DNA from: Bacteroidaceae bacterium
GTDB taxonomy: Bacteria; Bacteroidota; Bacteroidia; Bacteroidales; Bacteroidaceae
DNA length: 64,000 nt
NCBI GenBank assembly: GCA_017451695.1
Contig: JAFTNW010000006.1
Location: 62,001-126,000, forward strand
Reading direction: 5' to 3'
Below, in pieces: positions 1-8,898 of this stretch. The translations under genes and the position numbers were made by a program. Below the pieces are notes generated by a model. It was not told the origin of the DNA, did not search any database, and was given only the letters and a program-made list of their open reading frames with translations. The first letter of the stretch is position 1, and each line of letters begins with the position of its first letter.

Positions 1-716
1 CGGCCAACAGCGTGGCCGGTAACATATATGCCGCCATCACCGATGTAAGCAGCTATTTCGGCCTGAAAAGCGAGAACGACGCGTTGCTGCAATACAATAA
101 AGAGCTAAACCAACGGATAGCCCTGCTGCAAGCAGAGCTTATGCAGCACAAAGACAGCGCAATGGTGGCAGCCCTGCCGGGCAAGGCAAAAGGATTCTTT
201 TACAACTGCGCCACCGTGGTAAACAACTCCATTAATGCCGTGGACAACTATATCACAATAGACAAGGGAACGGCAGATGGTGTAGATGCCGAAATGGGAG
301 TATTCTGCAACGAAGGCATCGTGGGTATCATATACACGGCATCGGAGCACTATTCGGTTGTTATTCCGCTGCTCAACAGCAAAAGCAGCATAAGCTGCCG
401 TGTAAAGGGCAGCGACAACTTCTGCACACTGCAATGGAACGGCAGCGACACACGTTACTCGTTCCTGGTTGATTTGCCGCGATACACACAATTCGAAAAG
501 GGCGACACCGTGGTAACAAGCGGTTTCTCATCTATTTTCCCGGGGGATATTCCGGTGGGTACCATAGAGAAAACCGAGGAGTCGGCCGATGGAATGTTTG
601 CACAGGCACAGGTGAGATTGTTCACCAATTTCGCCACTTTGAAAAAAGTTTATATAGTGGGAAACGAAGGGCGCAAGGAGCAGCAGGAACTTGAAAGGAG
701 CATAATCAAAAAATGA
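1..716 (+). CDS. mreC: Rod shape-determining protein MreC (5' end outside window)
   Basis: The reading frame is open from the left edge and ends at 716, so the N-terminal membrane anchor is missing. What remains begins with a coiled-coil stretch (Asn-rich and Leu-rich heptads at about codons 20-50) followed by the paired beta-barrel domains of MreC, with family-like segments such as GTADGVDAEMGV and SGFSSIFPGDIPVGTI. MreC is a periplasmic scaffold that links the MreB cytoskeleton to PBP2 and RodA during side-wall elongation. The next gene, mreD, starts inside the stop codon (ATGA overlap), which is the normal order in the mre operon. A GTG lies at 12, but homologous sequence continues upstream of it, so it is not the real start. 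Confidence 0.93.
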   Translation, partial: ANSVAGNIYAAITDVSSYFGLKSENDALLQYNKELNQRIALLQAELMQHKDSAMVAALPGKAKGFFYNCATVVNNSINAVDNYITIDKGTADGVDAEMGVFCNEGIVGIIYTASEHYSVVIPLLNSKSSISCRVKGSDNFCTLQWNGSDTRYSFLVDLPRYTQFEKGDTVVTSGFSSIFPGDIPVGTIEKTEESADGMFAQAQVRLFTNFATLKKVYIVGNEGRKEQQELERSIIKK

Positions 717-1216
717 CAAGCAACACACTCATACGCATACGCAACTTTGTGATATTGGCATTTATCCAAGTGCTCATATTCAGCCAGGTACATCTGTTTG
801 GCTATGCCACTGCGCACATATATCTCATCTTTCTGCTCAAATTACCACGCTTCACCTCGCGCAACGAACAGCTGATATGGGCATTCCTCTTTGGCCTTGT
901 GGTAGATATCTTCTGCAACACACCCGGTATAAACGCCTGTGCTGCCACTGCCATGTCCTTTGCACGCAATTACATACTCGAATCATTTACCCAAAAGGGG
1001 GTTGCCGACGATTTCATCCCCGGCATACACACCATAAACCTCGGAGGGTATGCAATGTATGCCACGCTATGTCTGCTGCTATTCTACAGCGTGCTCTTTA
1101 TTCTGGAGCTGTTTACCATACGCTACCCGCTGACACTGCTTGCAAGCATTGTCGCAAGCACACTGCTCACTCTGCTATTTACACTTGTCATAGAGTGTTT
1201 CACCCGCAAAAGATAG
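713..1216 (+). CDS. mreD: Rod shape-determining membrane protein MreD
   Basis: This 167-residue, very hydrophobic protein has about five predicted membrane segments and the family signature of an inner-membrane MreD, including the FLFGLVVDIF segment near residue 60. It overlaps the mreC stop codon by 4 bases and is followed after 4 bases by the PBP2 gene, so translation is probably coupled. MreD works with MreC, PBP2 and RodA in the elongasome. No catalytic residue is expected. Sequence similarity in this family is weak, so the call rests on size, hydrophobicity and position in the operon. Confidence 0.9.
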   Translation: MTSNTLIRIRNFVILAFIQVLIFSQVHLFGYATAHIYLIFLLKLPRFTSRNEQLIWAFLFGLVVDIFCNTPGINACAATAMSFARNYILESFTQKGVADDFIPGIHTINLGGYAMYATLCLLLFYSVLFILELFTIRYPLTLLASIVASTLLTLLFTLVIECFTRKR

Positions 1217-1220
1217 AGCA

Positions 1221-3062
1221 ATGAACATACACGAATACGACAAGCGCAAATATATTCTCGGCGGGGCAGTTCTATTGGTGCTTATCACATACATAGTGCA
1301 GCTGTTCAGCCTGCAAATTCTGAACGACCAATACAAATCAAAGGCCGACAGCAACGCATTCTACAAAAAGACACTCTACCCCACCCGCGGACTCATATAC
1401 GACCGCAACGGCAAGTTGCTTGTATATAACCGCCCGGCATACGACATCACATTTGTTCCACGCGAGGTAAAGAAACATGGGCTCGACACACTTGAACTAT
1501 GCCGTGCGCTAAATATCACACGCGAGGATTTCGACAGCTACATGAAGAAGGCACGCAAAAGGCGGGGCTACTCCTCGTACACCGAGCAGGAGTTCATGAC
1601 ACAGCTCTCAACCGAAGAGTTCGCACAATTTCAAGAGAAGCTGTTCCGTTTCCGCGGATTCTATGCCCGTAAGCGCTCCATAAGACAATATGAGTATGAT
1701 GCGGGTGGTGTGCTCTTTGGCGACATAGGCGAGGTATCACAGAAAAAGATAGACAAAGATCCATACTACAAGCGTGGCGACTACATAGGCACGCAGGGGC
1801 TTGAGGCCTCATACGAGGTGCAGCTACGCGGGCACAAGGGTACCGAGATGCTGTTGCGCGATGCCCACGGCCGCATACAAGGAAAATACCGCGACGGAGC
1901 ACTCGACACGCTGCCCGTGCGAGGAAAAGACCTCACATTGGGACTCGACATAGAACTGCAACGCTTGGGAGAGCGTTTGATGAAGAACAAGATTGGCAGC
2001 ATTGTGGCCATAGAGCCGGCCACAGGCGAGATTCTCTGCATGGTATCATCCCCATCGTACGACCCTCGACAACTCACAGGCCGTGCCCGTGGCGAAAATC
2101 ACAAAAGACTATCGAGCGACAAGCGAAAACCATTGCTCAACCGTGCAATCATGGGAACATACCCTCCCGGCTCCACATTCAAAACCTCACAGGCACTCAC
2201 ATTCCTGCAAGAGGGGGCCATAACCCCGCAAACTACCTTCCCTTGCCACAATGGATTTCTGCTCAAAGGATTCAGGTTAGGTTGCCACGCACACTACTCG
2301 CCCATTCCGCTCGTGCCCGCCATAGCCACATCATGCAACGCCTATTTCTGCTGGGGCCTGCATCGAATGTTCGGCTCAAACAAATATGCCAACATACAGG
2401 AGGCCATGGACACATGGCGCGACTATATGGTATCCATGGGATTCGGCTACAAACTCGGAATAGACCTACCTGGCGAGGTACGCGGCATGATTCCCAACTC
2501 AAAATACTACGACAGGCACCTTGGAAAATATTGGAAGGCAACCACCGTGGTAAGTATCTCCATCGGGCAAGGCGAGGTAACACTCACCCCCTTGCAGATA
2601 GCCAATTTGGGAGCTACCATAGCCAACCGAGGGGAATACATAGCCCCGCACTTGGTGAGCAAGATCGAGGGGGACACTCTTAAAAAAGAGTACCTCACCC
2701 CCAAAAAGACCATGGCCGGCAAGGAGGCCTACGAGCAGGTGGTGATGGGCATGCGCGAAGCCGTGCTCAATGGAACATGCCGAGGCGCAAACATCCCCGG
2801 CTGGGAGGTATGCGGCAAAACAGGAACAGCGCAGAACCGTGGCAAAGACCACAGCGCATTCATGGGATTTGCTCCCATGAACAATCCCAAGATTGCAATT
2901 GCGGTATATGTAGAGAATGGCGGATTCGGTGCCGTTTACGGTGTACCCATCGGTGCACTCATAATGGAACTTTACCTGAACGGAAAATTGAGCGAAGAGA
3001 GCGAAATAAAGGCAAAAGAGATTGAGGAGAGGATAATATATTATGGAACGGACGAGAGGTAA
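1221..3062 (+). CDS. mrdA: Penicillin-binding protein 2, elongasome transpeptidase
   Basis: This 613-residue class B penicillin-binding protein has one N-terminal membrane anchor (about residues 12-30), a dimerisation domain starting with the conserved YPTRGLIYDRNG segment, and a C-terminal transpeptidase domain. The three active-site motifs are intact: STFK with the acylated serine at S318, SCN at 371-373 and KTG at 533-535. It cross-links peptidoglycan strands during side-wall growth, paired with the RodA polymerase encoded next. Its 3' end overlaps rodA by 20 bases, as is usual for this pair. The start is the ATG 4 bases after mreD. Confidence 0.96.
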   Translation: MNIHEYDKRKYILGGAVLLVLITYIVQLFSLQILNDQYKSKADSNAFYKKTLYPTRGLIYDRNGKLLVYNRPAYDITFVPREVKKHGLDTLELCRALNITREDFDSYMKKARKRRGYSSYTEQEFMTQLSTEEFAQFQEKLFRFRGFYARKRSIRQYEYDAGGVLFGDIGEVSQKKIDKDPYYKRGDYIGTQGLEASYEVQLRGHKGTEMLLRDAHGRIQGKYRDGALDTLPVRGKDLTLGLDIELQRLGERLMKNKIGSIVAIEPATGEILCMVSSPSYDPRQLTGRARGENHKRLSSDKRKPLLNRAIMGTYPPGSTFKTSQALTFLQEGAITPQTTFPCHNGFLLKGFRLGCHAHYSPIPLVPAIATSCNAYFCWGLHRMFGSNKYANIQEAMDTWRDYMVSMGFGYKLGIDLPGEVRGMIPNSKYYDRHLGKYWKATTVVSISIGQGEVTLTPLQIANLGATIANRGEYIAPHLVSKIEGDTLKKEYLTPKKTMAGKEAYEQVVMGMREAVLNGTCRGANIPGWEVCGKTGTAQNRGKDHSAFMGFAPMNNPKIAIAVYVENGGFGAVYGVPIGALIMELYLNGKLSEESEIKAKEIEERIIYYGTDER

Positions 3063-4512
3063 CATATTCAGCCGCATTGATTGGTGGATTATAGCCCTTT
3101 TTATCACATTGGCGGTAATGGGGTGGCTCTCGATATGCGGAGCAAGCTACAGCTACATAGAGACCGATTTTCTCGCATTCTTTGACCAGAGCGAGAGAAC
3201 AGGTAAACAGGCCATGTGGATGGGGATATCCATTCTTGCAGGTCTTGTACTGCTGTGCATCGACAAAAACACATACAAAGACCTCTCCCCCGTCATTTAC
3301 ATAGGAGCAATAGCTCTTGGAATACTCACAATCTTCATTGCCCGCGACATCAAGGGCTCGCGCTCATGGATATCTATTGGCTCGTTCAGCATACAGCCGG
3401 CCGAGTTCATGAAATTCGCCACCACGTTGGCCCTCGCATCGTTTATGGGACGATACGGGTTCAACATAACCAAAAACAGCGATTTTTTCAAATGCGTGGG
3501 TATAATTCTGCTGCCCATGCTTATAATCGTGGGACAGAACGAGACGGGTAGCGCACTTGTTTACTTGTCGCTTTTTCTTGTACTCTACCGCGAAGGCATG
3601 AGCGGTATTACACTGCTTATGGTCATCAGCGCCGTAGTATATTTTGTTGTGGGAATAAGATATGGTGAGACACCCTCCGATGCTCTACCCTCAATGATGG
3701 TGGGCCCCTACGCGGTAACCATCCTCATACAGGCTTTTTCGCTTGCGATGATAAAATGGTGGTGCAAGCACAGCGAAACGGCAAAAATCATGCTGCTGCT
3801 AAACATATCGGTATCGTTGCTATCGTACCTTGTTGCTGTATATCTCATAGCTTTCAACCTGATGATTATACAGTATCTGCTGCTTGCATTCAATGTGGGA
3901 TATCTGCTCATACGCGCACGCATAAACAGAGAGACACGCAATGTGTGGGTGGCTGCCTACATTGTGGGGGCGATAGCCTTCTTCGGCTCGTGCGAATATG
4001 TGCTGCACAACGTGCTGAAACCACACCAGCGAGTGCGCATTGAGGTATTATTGGGACTCAAAGAGGACCTTGCCGGCGCAGGCTACAACGTACACCAATC
4101 GAAGATAGCCATAGGCTCGGGCGGAGCATTTGGAAAGGGTTTCCTCAACGGAACACAGACAAAACTGAAATATGTACCCGAACAAGACACTGATTTTATC
4201 TTCTGCACAATAGGAGAGGAACAGGGATTTATAGGCTCTGTGGCCGTGCTGGTGGTATTCACAGCATTTATTTTAAGGCTCATAGCCCTTGCCGAGAGGC
4301 AGAACGATATATTCGGAAGGGTTTACGGATATGCCCTTGCAGCGATATTCTTCTTCCACTTTACAATAAATGTGGGGATGGTTATAGGCATAATGCCTGT
4401 GATAGGAATTCCGCTGCCGTTTTTCAGTTACGGAGGTTCCTCGTTCCTCGGATTCTCAATTCTGCTGTTCACTTTTCTGCGCATTGATGCCGACCGCGAG
4501 GCACGAGCTTAA
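3043..4512 (+). CDS. rodA: RodA, SEDS-family peptidoglycan glycosyltransferase
   Basis: A 489-residue polytopic membrane protein of the FtsW/RodA/SpoVE family. It carries the family segments QPAEFMK near residue 125, DTDFIF near residue 384 and the C-terminal PFFSYGGSSF. RodA polymerises lipid II into glycan strands and acts as a complex with PBP2. It is longer than the roughly 370 residues of E. coli RodA because of an extra hydrophobic stretch in the middle (about residues 180-320); long RodA proteins are common in Bacteroidales. The start overlaps mrdA by 20 bases. Its 3' end overlaps the convergent gldH by 44 bases, leaving no room for a terminator between them. Confidence 0.95.
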   Translation: MERTRGNIFSRIDWWIIALFITLAVMGWLSICGASYSYIETDFLAFFDQSERTGKQAMWMGISILAGLVLLCIDKNTYKDLSPVIYIGAIALGILTIFIARDIKGSRSWISIGSFSIQPAEFMKFATTLALASFMGRYGFNITKNSDFFKCVGIILLPMLIIVGQNETGSALVYLSLFLVLYREGMSGITLLMVISAVVYFVVGIRYGETPSDALPSMMVGPYAVTILIQAFSLAMIKWWCKHSETAKIMLLLNISVSLLSYLVAVYLIAFNLMIIQYLLLAFNVGYLLIRARINRETRNVWVAAYIVGAIAFFGSCEYVLHNVLKPHQRVRIEVLLGLKEDLAGAGYNVHQSKIAIGSGGAFGKGFLNGTQTKLKYVPEQDTDFIFCTIGEEQGFIGSVAVLVVFTAFILRLIALAERQNDIFGRVYGYALAAIFFFHFTINVGMVIGIMPVIGIPLPFFSYGGSSFLGFSILLFTFLRIDADREARA

Positions 4513-4984
4513 CCCCAACATCATATACCCCCTGCAACAGAGTATCGCGCATCACATGCTGTAACCTTATTGTATGAGAGCCACAGTGCGGCCTTTCAAT
4601 AGGGAAGGCATAGAATTCTGCCTGATACAATGTGCCCGCCGTGGAGCCGTTGCGACGACCTGTTTCGTCAAAGATATCACAACACAGAGTATCGCTGAAC
4701 ATAAGGCTGTCGCCTGCGGCAAACGATTCAACCCGCATGCAGAGATTTTTATATTTATATGAGGCATCGTAACGCAAGCCCACATACAGGTCCAAAGAAT
4801 CGGCAGCACACAGCGTTGCTGAATCCTGCACAAAGGCAAGCGAGCAGCCTTTATGCCACCCACCACCAACCGATTGGTAATTATGCAGGCTGTACCCACT
4901 GCACGACAGCAATAGGTACAGCACGGCAACCAACAGAGCGCTATTCAGCCTTTTTGGGCTTGCCGCCTTTATCCCCTTTGCCAT
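4469..4984 (-). CDS. gldH: Gliding-motility-type lipoprotein GldH
   Basis: A 171-residue lipoprotein. From the ATG at 4984 it has a basic N-terminus, a hydrophobic stretch and the lipobox LLLSC, with Cys28 as the lipidated residue. The rest matches the GldH family in length and layout. GldH is required for gliding in Flavobacterium; in non-gliding Bacteroidales it is retained with an unclear, probably envelope-related role. The frame is open further upstream to 5053, but that would bury the signal peptide, so I chose 4984. This start lies 44 bases inside the end of the upstream ricT gene. The 3' end overlaps rodA on the other strand by 44 bases. Confidence 0.82.
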   Translation of the reverse strand: MAKGIKAASPKRLNSALLVAVLYLLLSCSGYSLHNYQSVGGGWHKGCSLAFVQDSATLCAADSLDLYVGLRYDASYKYKNLCMRVESFAAGDSLMFSDTLCCDIFDETGRRNGSTAGTLYQAEFYAFPIERPHCGSHTIRLQHVMRDTLLQGVYDVGVKLVPRGRHQCAEK

Positions 4985-6107
4985 TGTGATTATCGTTACG
5001 CGGCTTGCCGCCATGCCCCTTTTTACGTTTCTTGTTCTTGCCGGCATTGTCAAAGCGATTGATATTATCCTGTTCCAGAATATCTATCGGGCGCTTTACA
5101 TCGCTCACACCCGAAGCATCGAGTCTTTCGGGACGCTCGCCACGCTTGTTCATGTCAATGATATTCAGAGCCCTGCGTGCGCTTATTGTAACAAGGTTGG
5201 CAGGGATATGCTTGTCGGTTGAGTAGGTTACCTCTCCACGCAAAATATCGGCCTTGAAGAAGAAATATGTTCCGTCGGTTGTTTCGAGCTCCACATCGCG
5301 AGGGGGAAGGGTGCGCGATGCCTCTACGTATGAATCCACCTCGTAGTTAAGGCAGCATTTGAGCTTGGCACACTGCCCTGCCAATTTTTGCGGATTAAGC
5401 GATATATCCTGGAAACGTGCAGCCGAGGTTGATACCGATATGAAATTGGTGGTAAATGTGGCACAGCACAATTCGCGCCCGCAAGGACCAATACCGCCAA
5501 TGCGCCCGGCCTCCTGGCGGGCACCAATCTGCTTCATCTCAATCTTAATCTTGAAGGTATCGGCAAGCACCTTTATGAGCTGGCGAAAATCGACACGATT
5601 ATCGGCAATATAGTAGAAAATAGCCTTTTGGCCATCGCCCTGATACTCCACATCGCCAATCTTCATATCGAGGTTCAAATCCTTTGCTATCTGGCGGGAA
5701 CGTATCATGGTATCATGCTCGCGAGCTTTTGCCTCCTCGTACTTCTCCATATCCACAGGCTTTGCCTTGCGGTATATGCGCTTGAACTCACTGTCGGGAG
5801 TAAGGCGTGTTTTTTTCAACTGCAACAACACCAGACGGCCGGTCATGGTAACCTTGCCTATATCGTGCCCCGGTGTAGCCTCAACAGCCACAATATCACC
5901 CTTTTGCAGGGGCAGATTGTTACTGTTCTTGTAATACCCTTTACGGGTATTTTTGAACTGCACCTCAACAATATCGGTATATTCCTCGTTGCCCGGCACA
6001 TCGGCAAGCCAATCGAAGGTATTCAACGGGGCATCCATCCTGCCGCAACCCTTGCAACAAATTCCGGCATTGCCGTTCTGTTCCTTATATTTAAGTTTTT
6101 CTTCCAT
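4941..6107 (-). CDS. ricT: PSP1-domain protein, RicT/YaaT-like
   Basis: A 388-residue protein with a central PSP1 domain. The hallmark Cys-rich block is present around residues 205-255 (GPCGRELCC and, further on, CAKLKCCLNYE). In Bacillus subtilis the homologue RicT/YaaT is part of a complex with RicA and RicF that carries Fe-S clusters and affects RNase Y activity and sporulation signalling; the role in Bacteroidota is not established. The gene directly follows holB, with no gap, as it does in Bacillus, which supports the assignment. The last 35 residues or so are a Lys/Gly/Asn-rich, probably disordered basic tail that could touch RNA. Confidence 0.87.
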   Translation of the reverse strand: MEEKLKYKEQNGNAGICCKGCGRMDAPLNTFDWLADVPGNEEYTDIVEVQFKNTRKGYYKNSNNLPLQKGDIVAVEATPGHDIGKVTMTGRLVLLQLKKTRLTPDSEFKRIYRKAKPVDMEKYEEAKAREHDTMIRSRQIAKDLNLDMKIGDVEYQGDGQKAIFYYIADNRVDFRQLIKVLADTFKIKIEMKQIGARQEAGRIGGIGPCGRELCCATFTTNFISVSTSAARFQDISLNPQKLAGQCAKLKCCLNYEVDSYVEASRTLPPRDVELETTDGTYFFFKADILRGEVTYSTDKHIPANLVTISARRALNIIDMNKRGERPERLDASGVSDVKRPIDILEQDNINRFDNAGKNKKRKKGHGGKPRNDNHNGKGDKGGKPKKAE

Positions 6108-7250
6108 TTAACGGTTTTTTATCCAAACAATCATTCTCAACGACATGTCGAAAAAGACCATTTTTGCATTAACATTCTGTTCTATATGTCTTTGCGCCTC
6201 GGAGAGCTCATCCATTATGCCGAAGATGTTGCGTTCGTTCACAAACGGTGAGAAACGCACCGAAAAATTACGCTCTTCGGGCGAGAGGCATATCATCTCG
6301 TCGCGCTTGAAGTTCATTATAAAATTTTCGCGTATCATACGCTGGCAATAGGCAAGCAAGCGTTTCTGCCGCTCGCGTCCCATGGCTGCAACCTGCTCGC
6401 TCCATCGCCTCATTTCCTGGATGTTACGGGCATAAGCTATGCGCATGAGCTGCGAGAAGAGGTCGAGGTAGAGAGCCTTATCGCCATCGAGCGAAAGTAT
6501 CTCCTCGGCAACCTCCCAGCTGCCACCACTCTGCTGTGCCACACGTGCGGCATCGGCCTGTGTGAGACCATGGCGGGCTACAAGAGCATCGGCTATATCC
6601 TGCTGCATTATGCGGGGTACATCAACACGCTGTGTACGGCTCAAAATTGTTGATATTATCTGCGATGGTTCCTCGGACACCAACAGAAAGAGCGTCTCCT
6701 GCGGGGGCTCCTCAATAATCTTCAACAGTTTGTTGGCACCCACATCCTTCATCTTCTCGGGCAGCCATATTATCACAATCTTCCAGCCACCTTCGCGGGA
6801 TTTCATGGATAACTTTTGCAATATCTCACCACTCTCGCGCTCGTAAATCATGGGTTGTTGGTTATCGAGGTCGAGTTTCTGTAGCCAATCGTCGTAGCTG
6901 AAATAGGGATTCTTTATGAGCAGTTCGCGCCACTCGGCTATGTAATCGTCGCTCACCGGCGCACTGTCGGAACCACCGCTCTTTTTCTTTTTTACGGGAA
7001 ATACAAAATGCAGATCGCTATGAATAAGTTTATTCATTTTCACACATGCGGGGCATGTTCCGCAAGCATCGCCGCCCTGCCTGTTACCGCATAGCAGATA
7101 ATGGGCAAGAGCCACGGCAATAGCCAATTTACCATTGCCACGCGGGCCTGTAATGAGCAGGGCATGCGCAAGACGGTTTTCATCTACGCTGCGTTTCAGT
7201 TGCTCCACAACCGCCTGTTGCCCTATTATGTCGCCAAAGGTAAACGCCAT
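6108..7250 (-). CDS. holB: DNA polymerase III delta' subunit
   Basis: A 380-residue AAA+ clamp-loader subunit. The N-terminus has the degenerate P-loop GPRGNGK near residue 35 and the Cys cluster CGTCPACVKMN of the clamp-loader zinc module. Delta' acts as the stationary part of the clamp loader that places the beta clamp on DNA. The start ATG at 7250 shares a base with the TGA stop of metF, and the stop abuts the start of ricT, so the metF-holB-ricT-gldH block is probably one transcript. The holB-ricT pairing is widely conserved. The assignment to delta' rather than tau/gamma rests on length and the lack of an intact P-loop. Confidence 0.9.
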   Translation of the reverse strand: MAFTFGDIIGQQAVVEQLKRSVDENRLAHALLITGPRGNGKLAIAVALAHYLLCGNRQGGDACGTCPACVKMNKLIHSDLHFVFPVKKKKSGGSDSAPVSDDYIAEWRELLIKNPYFSYDDWLQKLDLDNQQPMIYERESGEILQKLSMKSREGGWKIVIIWLPEKMKDVGANKLLKIIEEPPQETLFLLVSEEPSQIISTILSRTQRVDVPRIMQQDIADALVARHGLTQADAARVAQQSGGSWEVAEEILSLDGDKALYLDLFSQLMRIAYARNIQEMRRWSEQVAAMGRERQKRLLAYCQRMIRENFIMNFKRDEMICLSPEERNFSVRFSPFVNERNIFGIMDELSEAQRHIEQNVNAKMVFFDMSLRMIVWIKNR

Positions 7251-8194
7251 CAGTATATGGTTTTAGCTATTTCGTAAACACTATCCATAGCATTTATGGT
7301 GTAAAAATGGATACCCGGCACACCCTTTGCTATGAGTTCACGGCACTGTGCAACAGCCCACTCGCGCCCCACTTGTGCAGCCGCAGCATCGTCCTTGCAC
7401 TGCCGCATGGCCTTTACAAGCTCCACGGGCAAATCCACATGGAAAGTTTTGGGCAATATATTCAACTGCGAAAGGCGGTGCATTGGTTTTATTCCGGGAA
7501 TTATGGGGATATTTATTCCCATTGCACGAGCACGCTCCACAAAAGCAAAATATTTTTCGTTATCGAAAAACATTTGTGTAACTGCATACTCGGCACCCGC
7601 ATCGGCCTTCTGTTTAAGCACCATAAGGTCGCTTTCAAGGTTGGGAGCCTCCTCATGTTTCTCGGGGTAGCAAGCCACACCGCACGAAAAGCGTGCGCCA
7701 CGCTCCTTCATCTGCGAGCCATCGATAAAAAAGCCTTCGTTGAACCTATTCACCTGATGCAACAAATCTATGGCATGGGTGTGTGAATTGCAACGTGCCG
7801 AAGGCTCCTTGCACCTGTCGCCACGCAAAACAAGAATATTATTTATACCCGATAATTGCAGGTCGATAAGCACATATTCGGTCTCTTCCAACGAATATCC
7901 GTTGCACAGAATATGAGGCACTACCGGCACACCGAAACGATGATGAATGGCGGTAGCCACTGCCACGGTGCCGGGACGACGGCGAATGGTGGCACGCTTG
8001 TATGTCCCATCGCCCATATCGGTATATACAGGCTCGCTGTGATGGGTGGTTATATTTATATATTTAGGCTTAAAATCCATAAGCCTCTCTATATTGCCAA
8101 ATAATTTTGATGTGCCCGTACCCTTTATAGGGGGAAGCACCTCAAAAGAAAAGGCTGTTTTATCGCAACTGTTTAATGTATCTATTACACTCAT
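7250..8194 (-). CDS. metF: Methylenetetrahydrofolate reductase
   Basis: A 314-residue flavoprotein of the MetF family. It reduces 5,10-methylene-THF to 5-methyl-THF, the methyl donor for methionine synthase. Family features are the N-terminal FSFEVLPP segment, where the Glu is catalytic, the NILVLRGD segment near residue 115 and the EYAVTQMFFDNEKY segment near residue 190. The frame is open upstream to 8389, but the residues before the ATG at 8194 look like translated AT-rich intergenic DNA, and MSVIDTLNS matches the expected start. It is the first gene of a four-gene block running into holB. Confidence 0.94.
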   Translation of the reverse strand: MSVIDTLNSCDKTAFSFEVLPPIKGTGTSKLFGNIERLMDFKPKYINITTHHSEPVYTDMGDGTYKRATIRRRPGTVAVATAIHHRFGVPVVPHILCNGYSLEETEYVLIDLQLSGINNILVLRGDRCKEPSARCNSHTHAIDLLHQVNRFNEGFFIDGSQMKERGARFSCGVACYPEKHEEAPNLESDLMVLKQKADAGAEYAVTQMFFDNEKYFAFVERARAMGINIPIIPGIKPMHRLSQLNILPKTFHVDLPVELVKAMRQCKDDAAAAQVGREWAVAQCRELIAKGVPGIHFYTINAMDSVYEIAKTIY

Positions 8195-8341
8195 AATGTT
8201 TGTAGGCTTTTGTATATTTACAAATATGGGCACAATGAGCCTATTTTTGTAATTAATTACAAAAATAAAGCAAAGCAAGTGCAATACAAAATAAATTTTG
8301 TGGTTTTTAGTGGCACAAACAGAAAAGTTTATGACAAAAAA

Positions 8342-8363
8342 TGCGCCCCAAATTTGGGGCGCA
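8342..8363 (-). terminator. Perfect 22-bp palindrome, terminator of the PepSY lipoprotein gene
   Basis: The arms TGCGCCCCAAA and TTTGGGGCGCA form a perfect 11-bp stem. It lies 25 bases beyond the stop of the lipoprotein gene at 8389. On the minus strand the stem is followed by ATTTTTTG, which fits an intrinsic terminator. It also lies upstream of metF, so it separates the two transcripts. Confidence 0.75.
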
Positions 8364-8388
8364 AGAATATACACATTATTTATCAACA

Positions 8389-8844
8389 TTAAAATTCCTC
8401 TATGGTTGTACCGTCGAGCGACACTTTCAAATATTTTTCAAAATTACCTTTCTCCACGTTCACCTCATAATAGTCGCCGGCAGGAGCCTGAACATAATCG
8501 ACATCATCTATTACATAGTCGGGGTAGGCTGTTGCTATGGAGTTAAGCACCTCCTGCGAAAGGGTCGAAGGAGCCACATCCCACTCGGTACGTACCCATT
8601 CGTCGGCAGCGGTAAAGTAAATCTCCTTCTTCTTCGAGTCGTGTACCACATCAACCTCAATCAATCCACCGGCAGCCAATTCCGTTTCGGTAATCACGGC
8701 ACCCGGATATTTTGTCTCAATAAAATCTGTAATGGTTTTGTTCAAGGTTATTACAGAATGGTGGTCATCATCGTTGCACGATGCAAATATTATTGCCGGC
8801 AACAAAAGCAGATAATAAAAAACTGTTTTCATATTCTTAGTCAT
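8389..8844 (-). CDS. PepSY-like (DUF2874) lipoprotein
   Basis: A 151-residue predicted lipoprotein: hydrophobic signal followed by AIIFASC with Cys23 as the lipidation site, then an acidic-His linker (NDDDHH). The remaining 125 residues hold two copies of a short alpha/beta unit of the PepSY-like, beta-lactamase-inhibitor-like fold common in Bacteroidales. Each copy has a conserved turn (KYPGAVITE near 45, AYPDYVIDD near 108). It sits 54 bases downstream of a second protein of the same family, and both follow a two-component system on the same strand. Translation could instead start at the ATG at 8832. The function of these proteins is unknown; binding of a periplasmic ligand or protease is a guess from PepSY relatives. 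Confidence 0.8.
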   Translation of the reverse strand: MTKNMKTVFYYLLLLPAIIFASCNDDDHHSVITLNKTITDFIETKYPGAVITETELAAGGLIEVDVVHDSKKKEIYFTAADEWVRTEWDVAPSTLSQEVLNSIATAYPDYVIDDVDYVQAPAGDYYEVNVEKGNFEKYLKVSLDGTTIEEF

Positions 8845-8852
8845 TTAGGAAG

Positions 8853-8876
8853 CTACGTCGGGCGTGCCCGACGCAG
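8853..8876 (-). other. GC-rich hairpin between the two PepSY-like genes
   Basis: CGTCGGGC at 8856-8863 and GCCCGACG at 8866-8873 form an 8-bp stem with a 2-base spacer, extended by three more pairs after one mismatch. It falls in the 54-base gap between the two genes, about 10 bases before the downstream start codon, and has no U-tract. It looks more like an RNA-processing or translation-control hairpin than a terminator. Confidence 0.5.
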
Positions 8877-8898
8877 CCATGGTTATAATTAAAGTTGT

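Noticed and set aside
8342..8363. Perfect 22-bp palindrome as a repressor operator of metF
   Set aside because: It is about 150 bases from the metF start, lies just after the stop of the upstream gene and is followed by a U-tract, so a terminator explains it better.
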